In this document: piece after piece, positions 50,229 through 61,105 of the stretch
How the letters are laid out: the number at the start of each line of letters is the position of its first letter
How positions within the stretch are numbered: position 1 is the stretch's first letter
Assembly (NCBI RefSeq): GCF_030732865.1
Contig: NZ_JASHKB010000019.1
Location: 1 to 64,000 of the forward strand
Reading direction: 5' to 3'
Origin: Roseitalea sp. MMSF_3546
GTDB taxonomy: Bacteria > Pseudomonadota > Alphaproteobacteria > Rhizobiales > Rhizobiaceae
DNA: 64,000 bases
The notes under the pieces: model-generated
What the model saw: the letters and a program-made list of their open reading frames with translations, nothing else
Told to the model about the DNA's origin: nothing
Databases searched by the model: none
Translations under genes and position numbers: made by a program

Positions 50229-50277
50229 CGCTCGTGTTCCTCCGCAGCCTTGTTCTGCATCAGCTTCGATTGTCGCC

Positions 50278-51000
50278 TCAGGACTCAAAGACCAGTGTCG
50301 AATGTCCCTCGCCGCGCAGGATCGCCGCCAGCCCGCCCTGTTCGTGGATGGAAAAGACGATGATCGGAATGCGGTTTTCACGCGTCAGGGCGACGGCGGC
50401 AATATCCATGACGGCCAGACCCTTTTCGATCAACTGGGCATGGGAAATGCGGTCGTAGCGCTCGGCATCGGGCTCGAGCTTGGGATCGGCCGAATACACG
50501 CCATCGACCTGCGTGCCCTTGAGCAGCGCGTCCGCGTCGATCTCGGCCGCCCGCAGCGCGGCCGCCGAATCGGTGGTAAAATAGGGATTGCCGGTGCCGC
50601 CCGCGAAGATGACGACGCGGCCCTGCTCGATGTTCCACATCGCCTTGCGCTGCGAAAAGCTCTCGCAAAGCTGCGGCATGGCGATCGCCGAGAGCACCAC
50701 GGCATCGAGCCCGCACTTGACCAGCGATGTGCGCAGGGCCAGCGAATTGATCACCGTTCCCAGCATGCCCATGTGATCGCCGGTCACCCGGTCGCCGCCG
50801 CGCGAGGCCACCGCCACGCCGCGGAAGATGTTGCCGCCGCCGATGACGATGGCCACCTGCACGCCCATCTTCACGGCCTGTGTGATGTCACGGGCGATCC
50901 GGTCGGCAACGGCGACGTCGATGCCGAAGCCCTGGTCGCCCATCAGCGCCTCGCCGGACACCTTCAGCAGGACACGCTTGTAGATCGGGGCAGCGGACAT
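50278..51000 (-). CDS. pyrH: UMP kinase
   Basis: Hexameric kinase converting UMP to UDP, 240 residues. The N-terminal [22 protein letters not shown] and [11 protein letters not shown] glycine-rich motif, [16 protein letters not shown], and [17 protein letters not shown] are diagnostic. The ATG at 51000 is preferred over an upstream TTG. Confidence 0.98.
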   Translation of the reverse strand: MSAAPIYKRVLLKVSGEALMGDQGFGIDVAVADRIARDITQAVKMGVQVAIVIGGGNIFRGVAVASRGGDRVTGDHMGMLGTVINSLALRTSLVKCGLDAVVLSAIAMPQLCESFSQRKAMWNIEQGRVVIFAGGTGNPYFTTDSAAALRAAEIDADALLKGTQVDGVYSADPKLEPDAERYDRISHAQLIEKGLAVMDIAAVALTRENRIPIIVFSIHEQGGLAAILRGEGHSTLVFES

Positions 51001-51096
51001 GGATGACAACCGGGGGCAGGATTCGTTCAGGTCCGATACAATAGGGGCACCGCATTGTCACGCGGTGCCCATGATCGTCGCCGATCGAACGGCGGA

Positions 51097-52020
51097 TCAG
51101 CTCTTGGCCGCGGCCGCGACCTCGGCGGCGAAGTCGCTTTCTTCCTTCTCCACGCCCTCGCCCAGCGCGAAGCGAACGAAACCGGTGACCTTGGCCGGCG
51201 CGCCGATGTCCTTTTCGGCTTCCTTGAGCGCCTGTTCGACGCTCAGATCCGGATTGATCACGAAGCTCTGCTTGAGAAGGCAGACCTCCTCGTAGAACTT
51301 GCGCAGCCGCCCCTCGACCATCTTCTCGACGATGTTGTCGGGCTTGCCCGAGGCGCGCGCCTGCTCGGAGAAGATTGTCTTTTCGCGCTCGACGGCCGCC
51401 GGGTCGAGATCGTCGACATCGATGGCCAGCGGGTTGGTCGCCGCCACATGCATGGCGATCTGCCGGCCGATCGTGCCGGCCGCCTCGGCATCGCCCGTGG
51501 TCTCGATGGCGACCAGCACGCCCATCTTGCCCATGTCGGTCTTGACGGCGTTGTGCACATAGGTCGCCACCACGCCGCTGCCGACCGTCAGCTTGGCCGC
51601 GCGGCGCAGCGTCATGTTCTCGCCGATGGTCGCCACCGCGTCCTTGATCGCCTCCTCGACGCTCTTGCCGCTGCCCGGATGGGGCGCGGCGGCGACGGCC
51701 TCGACCGTGCCGTCGGTGCCGAGCGCGACGCTGGCGACGTCGGCGACCAGCGACTGAAAGGCGTCATTGCGCGCAACGAAGTCGGTTTCGGAGTTGATCT
51801 CGACGGCGACCGCAGCCGTGCCTTCGGCCGCCACGCCGATCAGGCCCTCGGCCGCGGTGCGGCCGGATTTCTTCTCGGCCTTGGCGATGCCCTTCTTGCG
51901 CAGCCAGTCGATCGCCGCGTCAAGATCGCCATCGGTGGCCTCCAGTGCCTTCTTGCAGTCCATCATGCCTGCGCCGGTCGCCTCGCGCAGCTGTTTCACC
52001 AATGCGGCGGAAATGCTCAT
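51097..52020 (-). CDS. tsf: Elongation factor Ts
   Basis: Nucleotide-exchange factor for EF-Tu, 307 residues. The N-terminal UBA-like domain with [37 protein letters not shown] and the core [13 protein letters not shown] are unmistakable. It is 142 nt downstream of rpsB, with an imperfect inverted repeat in the gap, and 96 nt before pyrH. Confidence 0.99.
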   Translation of the reverse strand: MSISAALVKQLREATGAGMMDCKKALEATDGDLDAAIDWLRKKGIAKAEKKSGRTAAEGLIGVAAEGTAAVAVEINSETDFVARNDAFQSLVADVASVALGTDGTVEAVAAAPHPGSGKSVEEAIKDAVATIGENMTLRRAAKLTVGSGVVATYVHNAVKTDMGKMGVLVAIETTGDAEAAGTIGRQIAMHVAATNPLAIDVDDLDPAAVEREKTIFSEQARASGKPDNIVEKMVEGRLRKFYEEVCLLKQSFVINPDLSVEQALKEAEKDIGAPAKVTGFVRFALGEGVEKEESDFAAEVAAAAKS

Positions 52021-52093
52021 CCTCGTGCCTCTGCTTTTCCCCGGTTCGGCGCCCTTTGGCCGGCGCATCCGGTCTGTCATGAAAGTGTCGCAA

Positions 52094-52143
52094 CCGGCCG
52101 GCTCATGCACCGCGCGTGTGACGCGACGATGAACCGGCCGCGG
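52094..52143 (-). other. Inverted repeat between rpsB and tsf
   Basis: CCGGCCGGCTCAT at 52094-52106 and ATGAACCGGCCGC from 52129 are near reverse complements (11 of 13, one being a possible G-U) with a 22-nt loop. It lies just after rpsB in the rpsB-tsf spacer. No U-tract follows, so it could be an attenuating or processing stem rather than a full terminator. Confidence 0.4.
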
Positions 52144-52162
52144 GGCCGCGTGCGGCCGCGAT

Positions 52163-53002
52163 CTACTGGGCCTGGGCCGGCTGCTGTTCGGCCGGTGCGG
52201 CCTCGGCCGGCTTGTCTTCGGCGGGCGCGGCCTCGGCGGCCTCCTCGACCGGCGCGACCGCCGGTTCGGCCGGTGCCTCCACACTCTCGCCGATATCCAT
52301 GCCAGAGGCGCCCTGCTGGCGCTCGATGCCGTCGATGGCCGCACGTGCGATCAGGTCGCAATAAAGCGAGATGGCGCGGGCGGCATCGTCATTGCCCGGG
52401 ATCGGGTAGTTGACGACGTCGGGATCGCAGTTGGAGTCGATCACCGCGACGACGGGAATGCCCAGGCGATGGGCTTCCTTGATGGCGATCGCCTCCTTGT
52501 TGGTGTCGATCACGAACATCAGGTCGGGAATGCCGCCCATGTCCTTGATGCCGCCGAGCGCGCGATCGAGCTTTTCGCGCTCGCGCTCGAGGTTGAGCCG
52601 CTCCTTCTTGGTGAAGCCCTGCGCCTCGCCTTCAAGCAGTTCTTCCAGATTGCGCAGCCGCGAGATCGAATGGGAGATCGTCTTCCAGTTGGTCAGCATG
52701 CCGCCGAGCCAGCGCGCATTGACGTAATACTGGGCGCTGCGCCTGGCCGCGTCGGCAACGATCTCCGAAGCCTGACGCTTGGTGCCCACGAACAGCACGC
52801 GGCCGCCGCCGGCGACCGTGTCCGAAACCTTCCGGAGCGCCTGCTCGAGTAGCGGCACGGTCTGCGACAGGTCGATGATGTGAACATTGTTGCGGTCGCC
52901 GAATATGTACGGCGCCATTTTCGGGTTCCAGCGATGCGTCTGGTGGCCGAAATGCACGCCAGCTTCCAGAAGCTGGCGCATGGAATAGTCAGGCATTGCC
53001 AT
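52163..53002 (-). CDS. rpsB: 30S ribosomal protein S2
   Basis: Small-subunit protein, 279 residues. [55 protein letters not shown] and [25 protein letters not shown] are conserved. It has a C-terminal Ala/Glu/Pro extension (about 40 residues) beyond the E. coli length, common in alphaproteobacteria. The start is taken two codons upstream of a second ATG because the rhizobial proteins begin MA-PD-S. First gene of the translation/envelope block. Confidence 0.98.
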   Translation of the reverse strand: MAMPDYSMRQLLEAGVHFGHQTHRWNPKMAPYIFGDRNNVHIIDLSQTVPLLEQALRKVSDTVAGGGRVLFVGTKRQASEIVADAARRSAQYYVNARWLGGMLTNWKTISHSISRLRNLEELLEGEAQGFTKKERLNLEREREKLDRALGGIKDMGGIPDLMFVIDTNKEAIAIKEAHRLGIPVVAVIDSNCDPDVVNYPIPGNDDAARAISLYCDLIARAAIDGIERQQGASGMDIGESVEAPAEPAVAPVEEAAEAAPAEDKPAEAAPAEQQPAQAQ

Positions 53003-53060
53003 GCGTTTTGTCCTTTCCGGTTTGACCTCCACGGCGCATGAGCGGTTGCCCGCCACCGGA

Positions 53061-53089
53061 GGCGCGGCCGGATGTCTCCCGGACGCGCC
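53061..53089 (-). ncRNA. Strong hairpin in the rpsB leader
   Basis: GGCGCGGCCGG (53061-53071) and CCGGACGCGCC (53079-53089) pair over 10 of 11 positions around a 7-nt loop in the transcribed 5' leader of rpsB. S2 represses its own mRNA through the leader in E. coli, so this stem is a candidate regulatory element, though its structure family is not recognised. Confidence 0.35.
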
Positions 53090-53115
53090 GAAACGCCGTG
53101 TGTGGAATGGATGCG

Positions 53116-53144
53116 CGCTTAGCTGAAACGGGCCTGCGATGCAA
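53116..53144 (-). promoter_or_regulatory. Candidate rpsB promoter
   Basis: On the minus strand TTGCAT (53144-53139), a 17-bp spacer and TAAGCG (53121-53116). The -35 is good, the -10 weak. The distance to rpsB (about 113 nt) leaves a structured leader. Based on pattern only. Confidence 0.4.
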
Positions 53145-53147
53145 GCG

Positions 53148-53969
53148 TCAGTCGCATTCATCGGCCTCCAGCAGTTCAAGCTCCTCCATCGTGCCTTCGA
53201 TGACGAAGTCGCCATAGTCCATTTCCAGCGACCGCGTGATGCCGCTGTCATGCATCTTGAAGGCGATGCGGTAGTCGGGCAGCCCCTCGCCCTCCAGGTC
53301 GGCGGGGTCGAAATAGGCGACCGACACATTGCGGAAGGGCTCGTCGGCGAGCGCGCCGATGGCGTCGGGATCGTCGGCTTCGTCGCGCTTTTCCGGGCCG
53401 ACCACGACCGTCGTGGTCAGCACGCGATCGCCCTCGTCCGAACCGTCATAGATCGGCGCTTCGTAGAAGCGTTCGCCCGCTTCGGCGCGTTCGATGAGGT
53501 CGATCATGTGCTCGGTCGGAAACATCGCCGGCGGCAGGGTCAGTTCGTCATCGACCGGCTCGGTGCGGTCGACCACGATGCCCTCATCGGTACGCATGGC
53601 CGTGCCTTCGACATGCAGGTCGAGCCGCCGGTCGACGAAGGTGCGCGTCACGTAGCGGAACATCGAACCGTCGCCGGCCTCGTAGGTCGTCGTCTGCTGG
53701 TCGGTGACGCGCTCGGCCCCGCGCACGGCGATCTGCGTGACGAAACGGAAATTGGTGGTATAGCCCTCGCAGGCCGACCCGCGGAACTCGTAGGCGATCC
53801 GGCCGCGCATGTCACTGATGCCGCTGCGTTCGCTGGCTTCGGACAGGACCACGTCATAGATCGCCCGGTGCGGCGCCAGATCGGCGGCGATCGCCGGCAT
53901 CGCCCCGCCCAGGCAAAGGCCGGCGGCGATCGATCCCACGCCGCCGCGGACACTGAAGAACACTGTCAT
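53148..53969 (-). CDS. eipB: Cell-envelope integrity protein EipB (DUF1849)
   Basis: A 273-residue periplasmic protein of the DUF1849 family, named EipB in Brucella, where it forms a beta-spiral and supports envelope integrity. The signal peptide ends near AIAA-DLAPH; family patterns are [32 protein letters not shown] and [18 protein letters not shown]. The two cysteines expected to form the conserved disulfide are Cys67 (SACEGY) and Cys272 (near the C-terminus). Monocistronic, downstream of the divergent ridA. Confidence 0.9.
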   Translation of the reverse strand: MTVFFSVRGGVGSIAAGLCLGGAMPAIAADLAPHRAIYDVVLSEASERSGISDMRGRIAYEFRGSACEGYTTNFRFVTQIAVRGAERVTDQQTTTYEAGDGSMFRYVTRTFVDRRLDLHVEGTAMRTDEGIVVDRTEPVDDELTLPPAMFPTEHMIDLIERAEAGERFYEAPIYDGSDEGDRVLTTTVVVGPEKRDEADDPDAIGALADEPFRNVSVAYFDPADLEGEGLPDYRIAFKMHDSGITRSLEMDYGDFVIEGTMEELELLEADECD

Positions 53970-54083
53970 GAAGACTCACTTTCCTTGTTGCCTGATCGGC
54001 CGACTATAGGAATTGTCGTGGCAGAAGCGAGGCGGACGGGGCAGGATGGACGATGGCTGGAATCATGACAGGGGACGGACACC

Positions 54084-54545
54084 ATGGCCAGTGAAATCGA
54101 GGCGCGGCTTGCCGCGATGGGAATCGCCCTTCCGGTCGCGGCGGCGCCGGCCGCCAACTATCTGCCCTACAGCCGCAGCGGCGGGCACCTGTTCACCGCG
54201 GGCCAACTGCCCCTTCGCGACGGGACGCTGACCGCCAAGGGCCGGCTGGGCGCCGAAGTCTCGCTCGAGGCCGGCCAGCAGGCGGCGAAATGGTGCGCCG
54301 TCAACATCCTGGCGCAGGCACAGGCGGCGCTGGGATCGCTGGAGGCCATCCGGCGCATCGTCAAGATCACCGTCTACGTCGCCAGCGGGCCCGACTTCAC
54401 CGACCAGCATCTGGTGGCCAACGGGGCGTCGGACCTTCTGGCCGAGGTTCTTGGCGAAAACGGCCGGCACGCGCGCTCGGCGGTCGGCGTGCCGCGCCTG
54501 CCGCTCGATGCCCCCGTCGAGATCGAGGCGATCATCGAGACGTGA
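54084..54545 (+). CDS. RidA-family protein
   Basis: A 153-residue member of the YjgF/YER057c/UK114 (RidA) family, trimeric enamine/imine deaminases. Segments: SGGHLFTAGQLPLRDGTLTAKGRLG and RIVKITVYVASGPDFTDQH, ending ARSAVGVPRLPLDAPVEIEAIIE with the Arg that anchors the carboxylate. Its subclass in operons with glycerophosphodiesterase is not functionally defined. Its stop overlaps the gdpD GTG start (GTGA). Confidence 0.92.
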   Translation: MASEIEARLAAMGIALPVAAAPAANYLPYSRSGGHLFTAGQLPLRDGTLTAKGRLGAEVSLEAGQQAAKWCAVNILAQAQAALGSLEAIRRIVKITVYVASGPDFTDQHLVANGASDLLAEVLGENGRHARSAVGVPRLPLDAPVEIEAIIET

Positions 54546-55273
54546 GCCTTTCGTTCCTCACCGCCCGGCCGATCGCCCATCGCGGCCTGCATGACGGCAA
54601 CCGGCGGCGCTGGGAGAACACGCTCGCCGCCTTCGAAGCGGCCATCGCCGGCCGCTTCGCGATCGAGCTTGACGTTCAGCTTTCCGCCGACGGTATCGCC
54701 ATGGTCTTCCACGACGACCGGATGGACCGGCTGACAGACGAGAGCGGCCCCGTCGCCGCCTACAGCGCCGCCCATCTGGGCGACACGCGGGTGGGCGGCA
54801 CGGCCGCGACCATCCCGACCCTGGCGCAGGTGCTGGACCATGTCGCCGGCCGCGTGCCGGTCATCATCGAGATGAAGGACAATGACGCGCGCAACGCCCA
54901 GCTCGCCGTCGCGGTCGCCACCGATCTGGACGGCTATGACGGCGCGGCGGCGGTGATGAGCTTTTCGCGCCCGCTGCTTGGCCACTTCGCGCGCACGCGC
55001 TCGCAGGTGCCGTTCGGATTGACGGCCGCGGGCACCGGTCCCACGGCGCTTGCACTGCACGAGCGCGCTTTCGCGCTTGGCATATCCTTTGTCTCCTATC
55101 ACGTGCGCGACTTGCCGAACGCCTTCGTCGCGAAGGCGCGCAGGCGCGCCCTGCCCGTCATCACCTGGACGGTGCGCACGCGCGACGAGCTTGCCCTGTC
55201 GCGACGACATGCCGACCAGATCACCTTCGAGGGGTTCGATCCCGACGCCAATGCCTCATTGGCGACGAATTGA
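54542..55273 (+). CDS. Glycerophosphodiester phosphodiesterase
   Basis: A 243-residue GDPD-family TIM barrel hydrolysing glycerophosphodiesters from membrane lipids. The catalytic pattern is AHRGLHDGNRRRWENTLAAFEAA, FAIELDVQLSADG and MVFHDDRMDRLTD. No signal peptide, so cytoplasmic. GTG start in a 4-nt overlap with the ridA stop. Part of the ridA-gdpD-COG3146-HIT group common in Hyphomicrobiales. Confidence 0.93.
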   Translation: MSLSFLTARPIAHRGLHDGNRRRWENTLAAFEAAIAGRFAIELDVQLSADGIAMVFHDDRMDRLTDESGPVAAYSAAHLGDTRVGGTAATIPTLAQVLDHVAGRVPVIIEMKDNDARNAQLAVAVATDLDGYDGAAAVMSFSRPLLGHFARTRSQVPFGLTAAGTGPTALALHERAFALGISFVSYHVRDLPNAFVAKARRRALPVITWTVRTRDELALSRRHADQITFEGFDPDANASLATN

Positions 55274-55318
55274 TGATCCACGCCTTGCTGCGACGCTGCA
55301 CTGCGATAGATCAGGCCC

Positions 55319-56527
55319 ATGACCACCGGAATCGCCGCCTCGTCGTCGGCCCGTGCCGAAACGCGCCTCCTCGTCCGCGTTCATGAGCGCGTCGCCGACG
55401 TGCCCGCGGATGTGTGGGCCGGGTTTTCCGGCGCGGCAAGGGGTGGCAGCACGCCCTACAACCCGTTCGTCAGCCATGCCTTCCTCAGCGCGCTCGAGGA
55501 GTCGGGCAGCGCCGTCGCCGGCACCGGCTGGCACGGTAAGCACCTGGTGCTCGAGGACGCCCAGGGCAAGGCGCTCGCCGCCATGCCGGCCTTTCTGAAG
55601 TCGCACAGCCAGGGCGAATATGTCTTCGACCATGGCTGGGCCGACGCCTTCGAGCGCGCCGGCGGACGCTACTATCCCAAGCTGCAATCCTCGGTGCCGT
55701 TCACGCCGGCCACCGGCCCGCGCCTGCTCGTCGGTCCCGATGTCGACGCCGCCGCCGCCCGCCGCGCGCTGGCCCGGGCCATGGCGCAGCTGACAGAGCG
55801 ACTCGGGCTGTCATCGGCGCATGTCACCTTCGCCAGGCAGGCCGACATCGACGCGCTGGTCGAGACGGGCTTCTTGCACCGCACCGACCAGCAATTCCAT
55901 TTCCGTAACCAGGGCTATTCCAGCTATGGCGCGTTTCTGGAGACGCTGTCCTCGCGCAAGCGCAAGAATCTCAAGAAGGAGCGCGCCACGGCCCTTGAAA
56001 ACGGTATAGAAATCGACTGGTTGACCGGGTCGGACATCACCGAGGCGGCACTGGACGCCTTTTTCGCATTCTATGTCGACACCGGCAGCCGCAAATGGGG
56101 CCGGCCCTATCTCAACCGCACCTTCTTCTCGCTGGTCGCCGAACGCATGGCCCAGGACATTTTGCTGGTCATGGCGCGGCGCAATGGCCGCTACATCGCC
56201 GGCGCGATCAACTTCATCGGCGAGGACACGATCTTCGGCCGGCACTGGGGCTGCATCGAGCACCACCGGTTCCTGCATTTCGAGGTCTGCTATCACCAGG
56301 CGATCGACTTCGCCATCGACCGCGGGCTCGAGGTCGTCGAGGCGGGCGCGCAGGGCGAGCACAAGATCGCCCGCGGCTACATGCCGGTGACGACCCACTC
56401 GGCCCACTACCTGCCCCATGAGGGCTTTCGCGACGCGGTCGCCGATTATCTGCGCCACGAACGCGCCGACGTGGCGCGCTTCGGCGAGATCCTGTCCGGG
56501 GCCGGCCCGTTCAAGAAAAGCGGTTGA
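55319..56527 (+). CDS. COG3146 (DUF482) GNAT-like protein
   Basis: A 402-residue protein of the COG3146/DUF482 family, annotated as peptidogalycan biosynthesis or GNAT/FemAB-like. Evidence is the pattern NPFVSHAFLSALEESGSA, FVFDHGWADAFERAGG-type, a central SYGAFLETLSSRKRKNLKKERATALENG and GRHWGCIEHHRFLHFEVCYHQAIDFAIDRGL. The substrate is unknown. It lies between gdpD and a HIT gene with short spacing. Confidence 0.9.
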   Translation: MTTGIAASSSARAETRLLVRVHERVADVPADVWAGFSGAARGGSTPYNPFVSHAFLSALEESGSAVAGTGWHGKHLVLEDAQGKALAAMPAFLKSHSQGEYVFDHGWADAFERAGGRYYPKLQSSVPFTPATGPRLLVGPDVDAAAARRALARAMAQLTERLGLSSAHVTFARQADIDALVETGFLHRTDQQFHFRNQGYSSYGAFLETLSSRKRKNLKKERATALENGIEIDWLTGSDITEAALDAFFAFYVDTGSRKWGRPYLNRTFFSLVAERMAQDILLVMARRNGRYIAGAINFIGEDTIFGRHWGCIEHHRFLHFEVCYHQAIDFAIDRGLEVVEAGAQGEHKIARGYMPVTTHSAHYLPHEGFRDAVADYLRHERADVARFGEILSGAGPFKKSG

Positions 56528-56580
56528 TGCACCGGCCGTGCCCGGCTAGCAGGACTGCAACTCTTTTTCAGGAGCGTGCC

Positions 56581-57009
56581 ATGGTCGACTACGATCCCGA
56601 CAACATCTTCGCCAGGATCCTGCGCGGCGACATTCCCAGCCACAAGGTGCACGAAGACGACGACACGCTGGTGATCATGGATGCGATGCCGCAGGCCCCC
56701 GGCCATGCGCTGGTCATCCCCAAGTCGCCATGCCGCAACCTGCTGGATGCCGAGCCGATGGCGCTCGGCGCGGCAATCGCCGTGGTCCAGCGCGTCGCGC
56801 GCGCTTCGATGGCCGCCTTCGGGGCCGATGGCATCACCGTTCTGCAGTTCAACGAACCGGCCGGCGGACAATCGGTCTTCCACCTGCATTTTCACGTCAT
56901 CCCGCGCCATGACGGGGTGGCGCTCAAGCCCCATTCGGGCGAGATGGAAAGCAACGACGTTCTCGCCGGCAATGCGCTCAAGCTGCGCGAGGCCCTGGCC
57001 GACCTCTGA
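56581..57009 (+). CDS. HIT-family protein
   Basis: A 142-residue histidine-triad nucleotide hydrolase. NIFARILRGDIPSHKVHEDDDTLVIMDAMPQAPGHALVIPK is the family N-terminus and HLHFHVIPRH carries the HXHXHXX active site. It has AGGAG about 6 nt upstream of the ATG. Last gene of the plus-strand ridA cluster. Confidence 0.95.
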   Translation: MVDYDPDNIFARILRGDIPSHKVHEDDDTLVIMDAMPQAPGHALVIPKSPCRNLLDAEPMALGAAIAVVQRVARASMAAFGADGITVLQFNEPAGGQSVFHLHFHVIPRHDGVALKPHSGEMESNDVLAGNALKLREALADL

Positions 57010-57304
57010 CGGGTCCGGACGGTGCACCGGTGAACTTGTCCGTACAGATGTGCATGTTTTCGGCGTCAGGATCGCCGGGATCGATCGGGCTCGCGCCAAC
57101 TGGCCGAAATGCGGCAAGCACGGCGCAGGCCTTGACGAAATCGAGCACGCGCTGCGACACATGACTTATCGCATCGCCGTCCCCGATCCGTCGCAGCGCG
57201 GATTCAGAACGGCTTGCAGAGGGCCATCGGGTCGCGTCGCCTTCGTCGTCTTCACGCGCTGAGACCGTGCCGGGGAGACCCCTTTGTGCCCCGACGAGAC
57301 GAGA
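57010..57304. other. No gene recognised between HIT and clpA terminator
   Basis: About 295 nt between the converging HIT and clpA genes. Both strands have open frames, but none resembles a protein family I know, and the composition is unremarkable. The minus frame is open from 57340 to 56978 and reads into the HIT gene, so it is probably an antisense artefact. No repeat or RNA structure apart from the terminator to the right. Confidence 0.5.
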
Positions 57305-57330
57305 AAGGCCCGCCGGTCGGGGCGGGCCTT
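57305..57330. terminator. Terminator downstream of clpA
   Basis: Perfect 10-bp inverted repeat AAGGCCCGCC (57305-57314) and GGCGGGCCTT (57321-57330) with a 6-nt loop, about 26 nt downstream of the clpA stop. It is symmetric, with a short T-rich run on both strands, so it could stop convergent transcripts. Confidence 0.8.
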
Positions 57331-57355
57331 GTTCGTTCACGGGGTCTGTCGCCGC

Positions 57356-59866
<2,511 letters not shown>

Positions 59867-60274
59867 CTATTTCTTCTCCATCACGCATTGCAGGGGGTGC
59901 TGGTTCTGGCGCGCAAAATCCATCACCTGCGTCACCTTGGTCTCGGCGACTTCATAAGTGTAGACGCCGCATTCGCCGACGCCGTGATTGTGCACATGCA
60001 GCATGATCCGCGTCGCCTGGTCGCGATCCTTCTGGAAGAACCGCTCCAGCACGTGGACCACGAACTCCATGGGCGTGTAGTCGTCATTGAGCAGCAGGAC
60101 GCGGTAAAGGCTGGGTTTTTTCGTCTTCGGCTCGGTCCGCGTGATGACCGACGTTCCGCGTCCTGCGCCACGACCGTCCCGGTCGTCATCATTGTTGCGC
60201 GCCGCGCCGGCGGGACGATGTCCGCTGTGGGTGTTCATTGCGGTCATTTTCGTCATTTCAGGCGTGCTGTCCAT
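59867..60274 (-). CDS. clpS: ClpA adaptor protein ClpS
   Basis: N-end-rule adaptor for ClpAP, up to 135 residues. Conserved core: [52 protein letters not shown] and [12 protein letters not shown]. The N-terminus is uncertain: ATGs at 60274, 60253, 60244 and 60238 are in frame, none with a clear ribosome site; the first is used here. Confidence 0.96.
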   Translation of the reverse strand: MDSTPEMTKMTAMNTHSGHRPAGAARNNDDDRDGRGAGRGTSVITRTEPKTKKPSLYRVLLLNDDYTPMEFVVHVLERFFQKDRDQATRIMLHVHNHGVGECGVYTYEVAETKVTQVMDFARQNQHPLQCVMEKK

Positions 60275-60436
60275 GGCTTGGGAGCGTACCGTCCCCGACC
60301 CTATCTAGGTCGATTTGCCAGCATTTTAAGGCCCGAGAGACAAGGCGCAAGAGCGATTGGCGGCAACGGTCCTCAACATGCCGGCAGTCGGCAGGAACGC
60401 CGCGGGCATGCATTGGTGCCACCGCGACACGAAAAA

Positions 60437-60464
60437 AGCCCGCGCGCCAGAAGGCGCCCGGGCT
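60437..60464 (-). terminator. Terminator of the phasin gene
   Basis: Inverted repeat AGCCCGCGCGCC (60437-60448) and GGCGCCCGGGCT (60453-60464) with a 4-nt loop and one mismatch. In minus-strand RNA it is followed by a U-run (T6 at 60437-60432). It lies 41 nt downstream of the phasin stop and is an intrinsic terminator. Confidence 0.85.
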
Positions 60465-60505
60465 GTGCAAGTCGGGCCCGCCGAACGGGCCGCGTCCCTG
60501 GCCGC

Positions 60506-60835
60506 TTACTTGGAAGCGGGGACCATGGTCTCGAAGGGCTTGTAGGCTTCCTTGGCGAGATCGGCATAGAGCTCGCCCATCTTGGAGGCCTGCGCGACCA
60601 TGCCCTCATAGGCCGACTTGGCGTAGTCGGTCTGCACCTCGATCGCCTTTTCGAGCGACTTCGATGCCACCAGCTTCTCGAACGCGGCGGCGCTGGCCTC
60701 GTAGGAGGACTTGGAATAGTCCGTCGCCTCGGTGGCGATCGCCTGCATGCCCTTGGTCATGGCTGCATAGCTCTTCAGAGCGTTGTCCATCATTTCCTTG
60801 TTGGATTTGCTCATGTCTTCAAATGCTTTCATCAT
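60506..60835 (-). CDS. Phasin family protein
   Basis: A 109-residue amphipathic helical protein of the phasin family, which coats polyhydroxyalkanoate granules; the family pattern includes MDNALKSYAAMTKGMQAIATEATDYSKSSYEASAAAFEKLV and KAIEVQTDYAKSAYEG. The start is MMKAFEDM with AAGGG about 8 nt upstream. It has its own promoter with duplicated operator-like boxes and a strong terminator, so it is a single-gene unit. No PHA synthase is in the window. Confidence 0.92.
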   Translation of the reverse strand: MMKAFEDMSKSNKEMMDNALKSYAAMTKGMQAIATEATDYSKSSYEASAAAFEKLVASKSLEKAIEVQTDYAKSAYEGMVAQASKMGELYADLAKEAYKPFETMVPASK

Positions 60836-60902
60836 CGTAACACCCTTGTCGATGCGGATTGGCGGTTGGCAGGATCATCGGCTCGCAACGTCCATGGCCC
60901 CT

Positions 60903-60954
60903 GTTATAGTGTGCACTGCACAAAAATGCAAGGGGCCTTTTTTGCATCGCACAA
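60903..60954 (-). promoter_or_regulatory. Phasin promoter with two TTGTGC-N2-TGCA boxes
   Basis: On the minus strand TTGCAT (60931-60926), a 17-bp spacer and TATAAC (60908-60903) form the best promoter in the window. Two boxes TTGTGC-N2-TGCA lie at 60923-60912 (TTGTGCAGTGCA, in the spacer) and 60954-60943 (TTGTGCGATGCA, upstream), 31 bp apart, about three helical turns. PhaR-type repressors of phasin genes bind TGC/GCA-rich palindromes, so these are candidate PhaR operators. Confidence 0.6.
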
Positions 60955-61105
60955 TACAACTTGAACAAAATCCCGCCAAAACCGGCAAGCATTCGGTCAC
61001 CATAAACGGATTGGTAACGCAGCGGCCATAGCGTCGACAGCCGGCGGCACGCCGCCGCCGACAACCCCCGCGTTCCGTGTTGCGAGATTGCTAGCTGTGT
61101 TTTCC

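Noticed and set aside
56978-57340. 120-codon minus-strand frame between HIT and clpA
   Set aside because: It has no recognisable similarity, runs through the terminator and into the antisense of the HIT gene, and lacks a ribosome site. Treated as chance.
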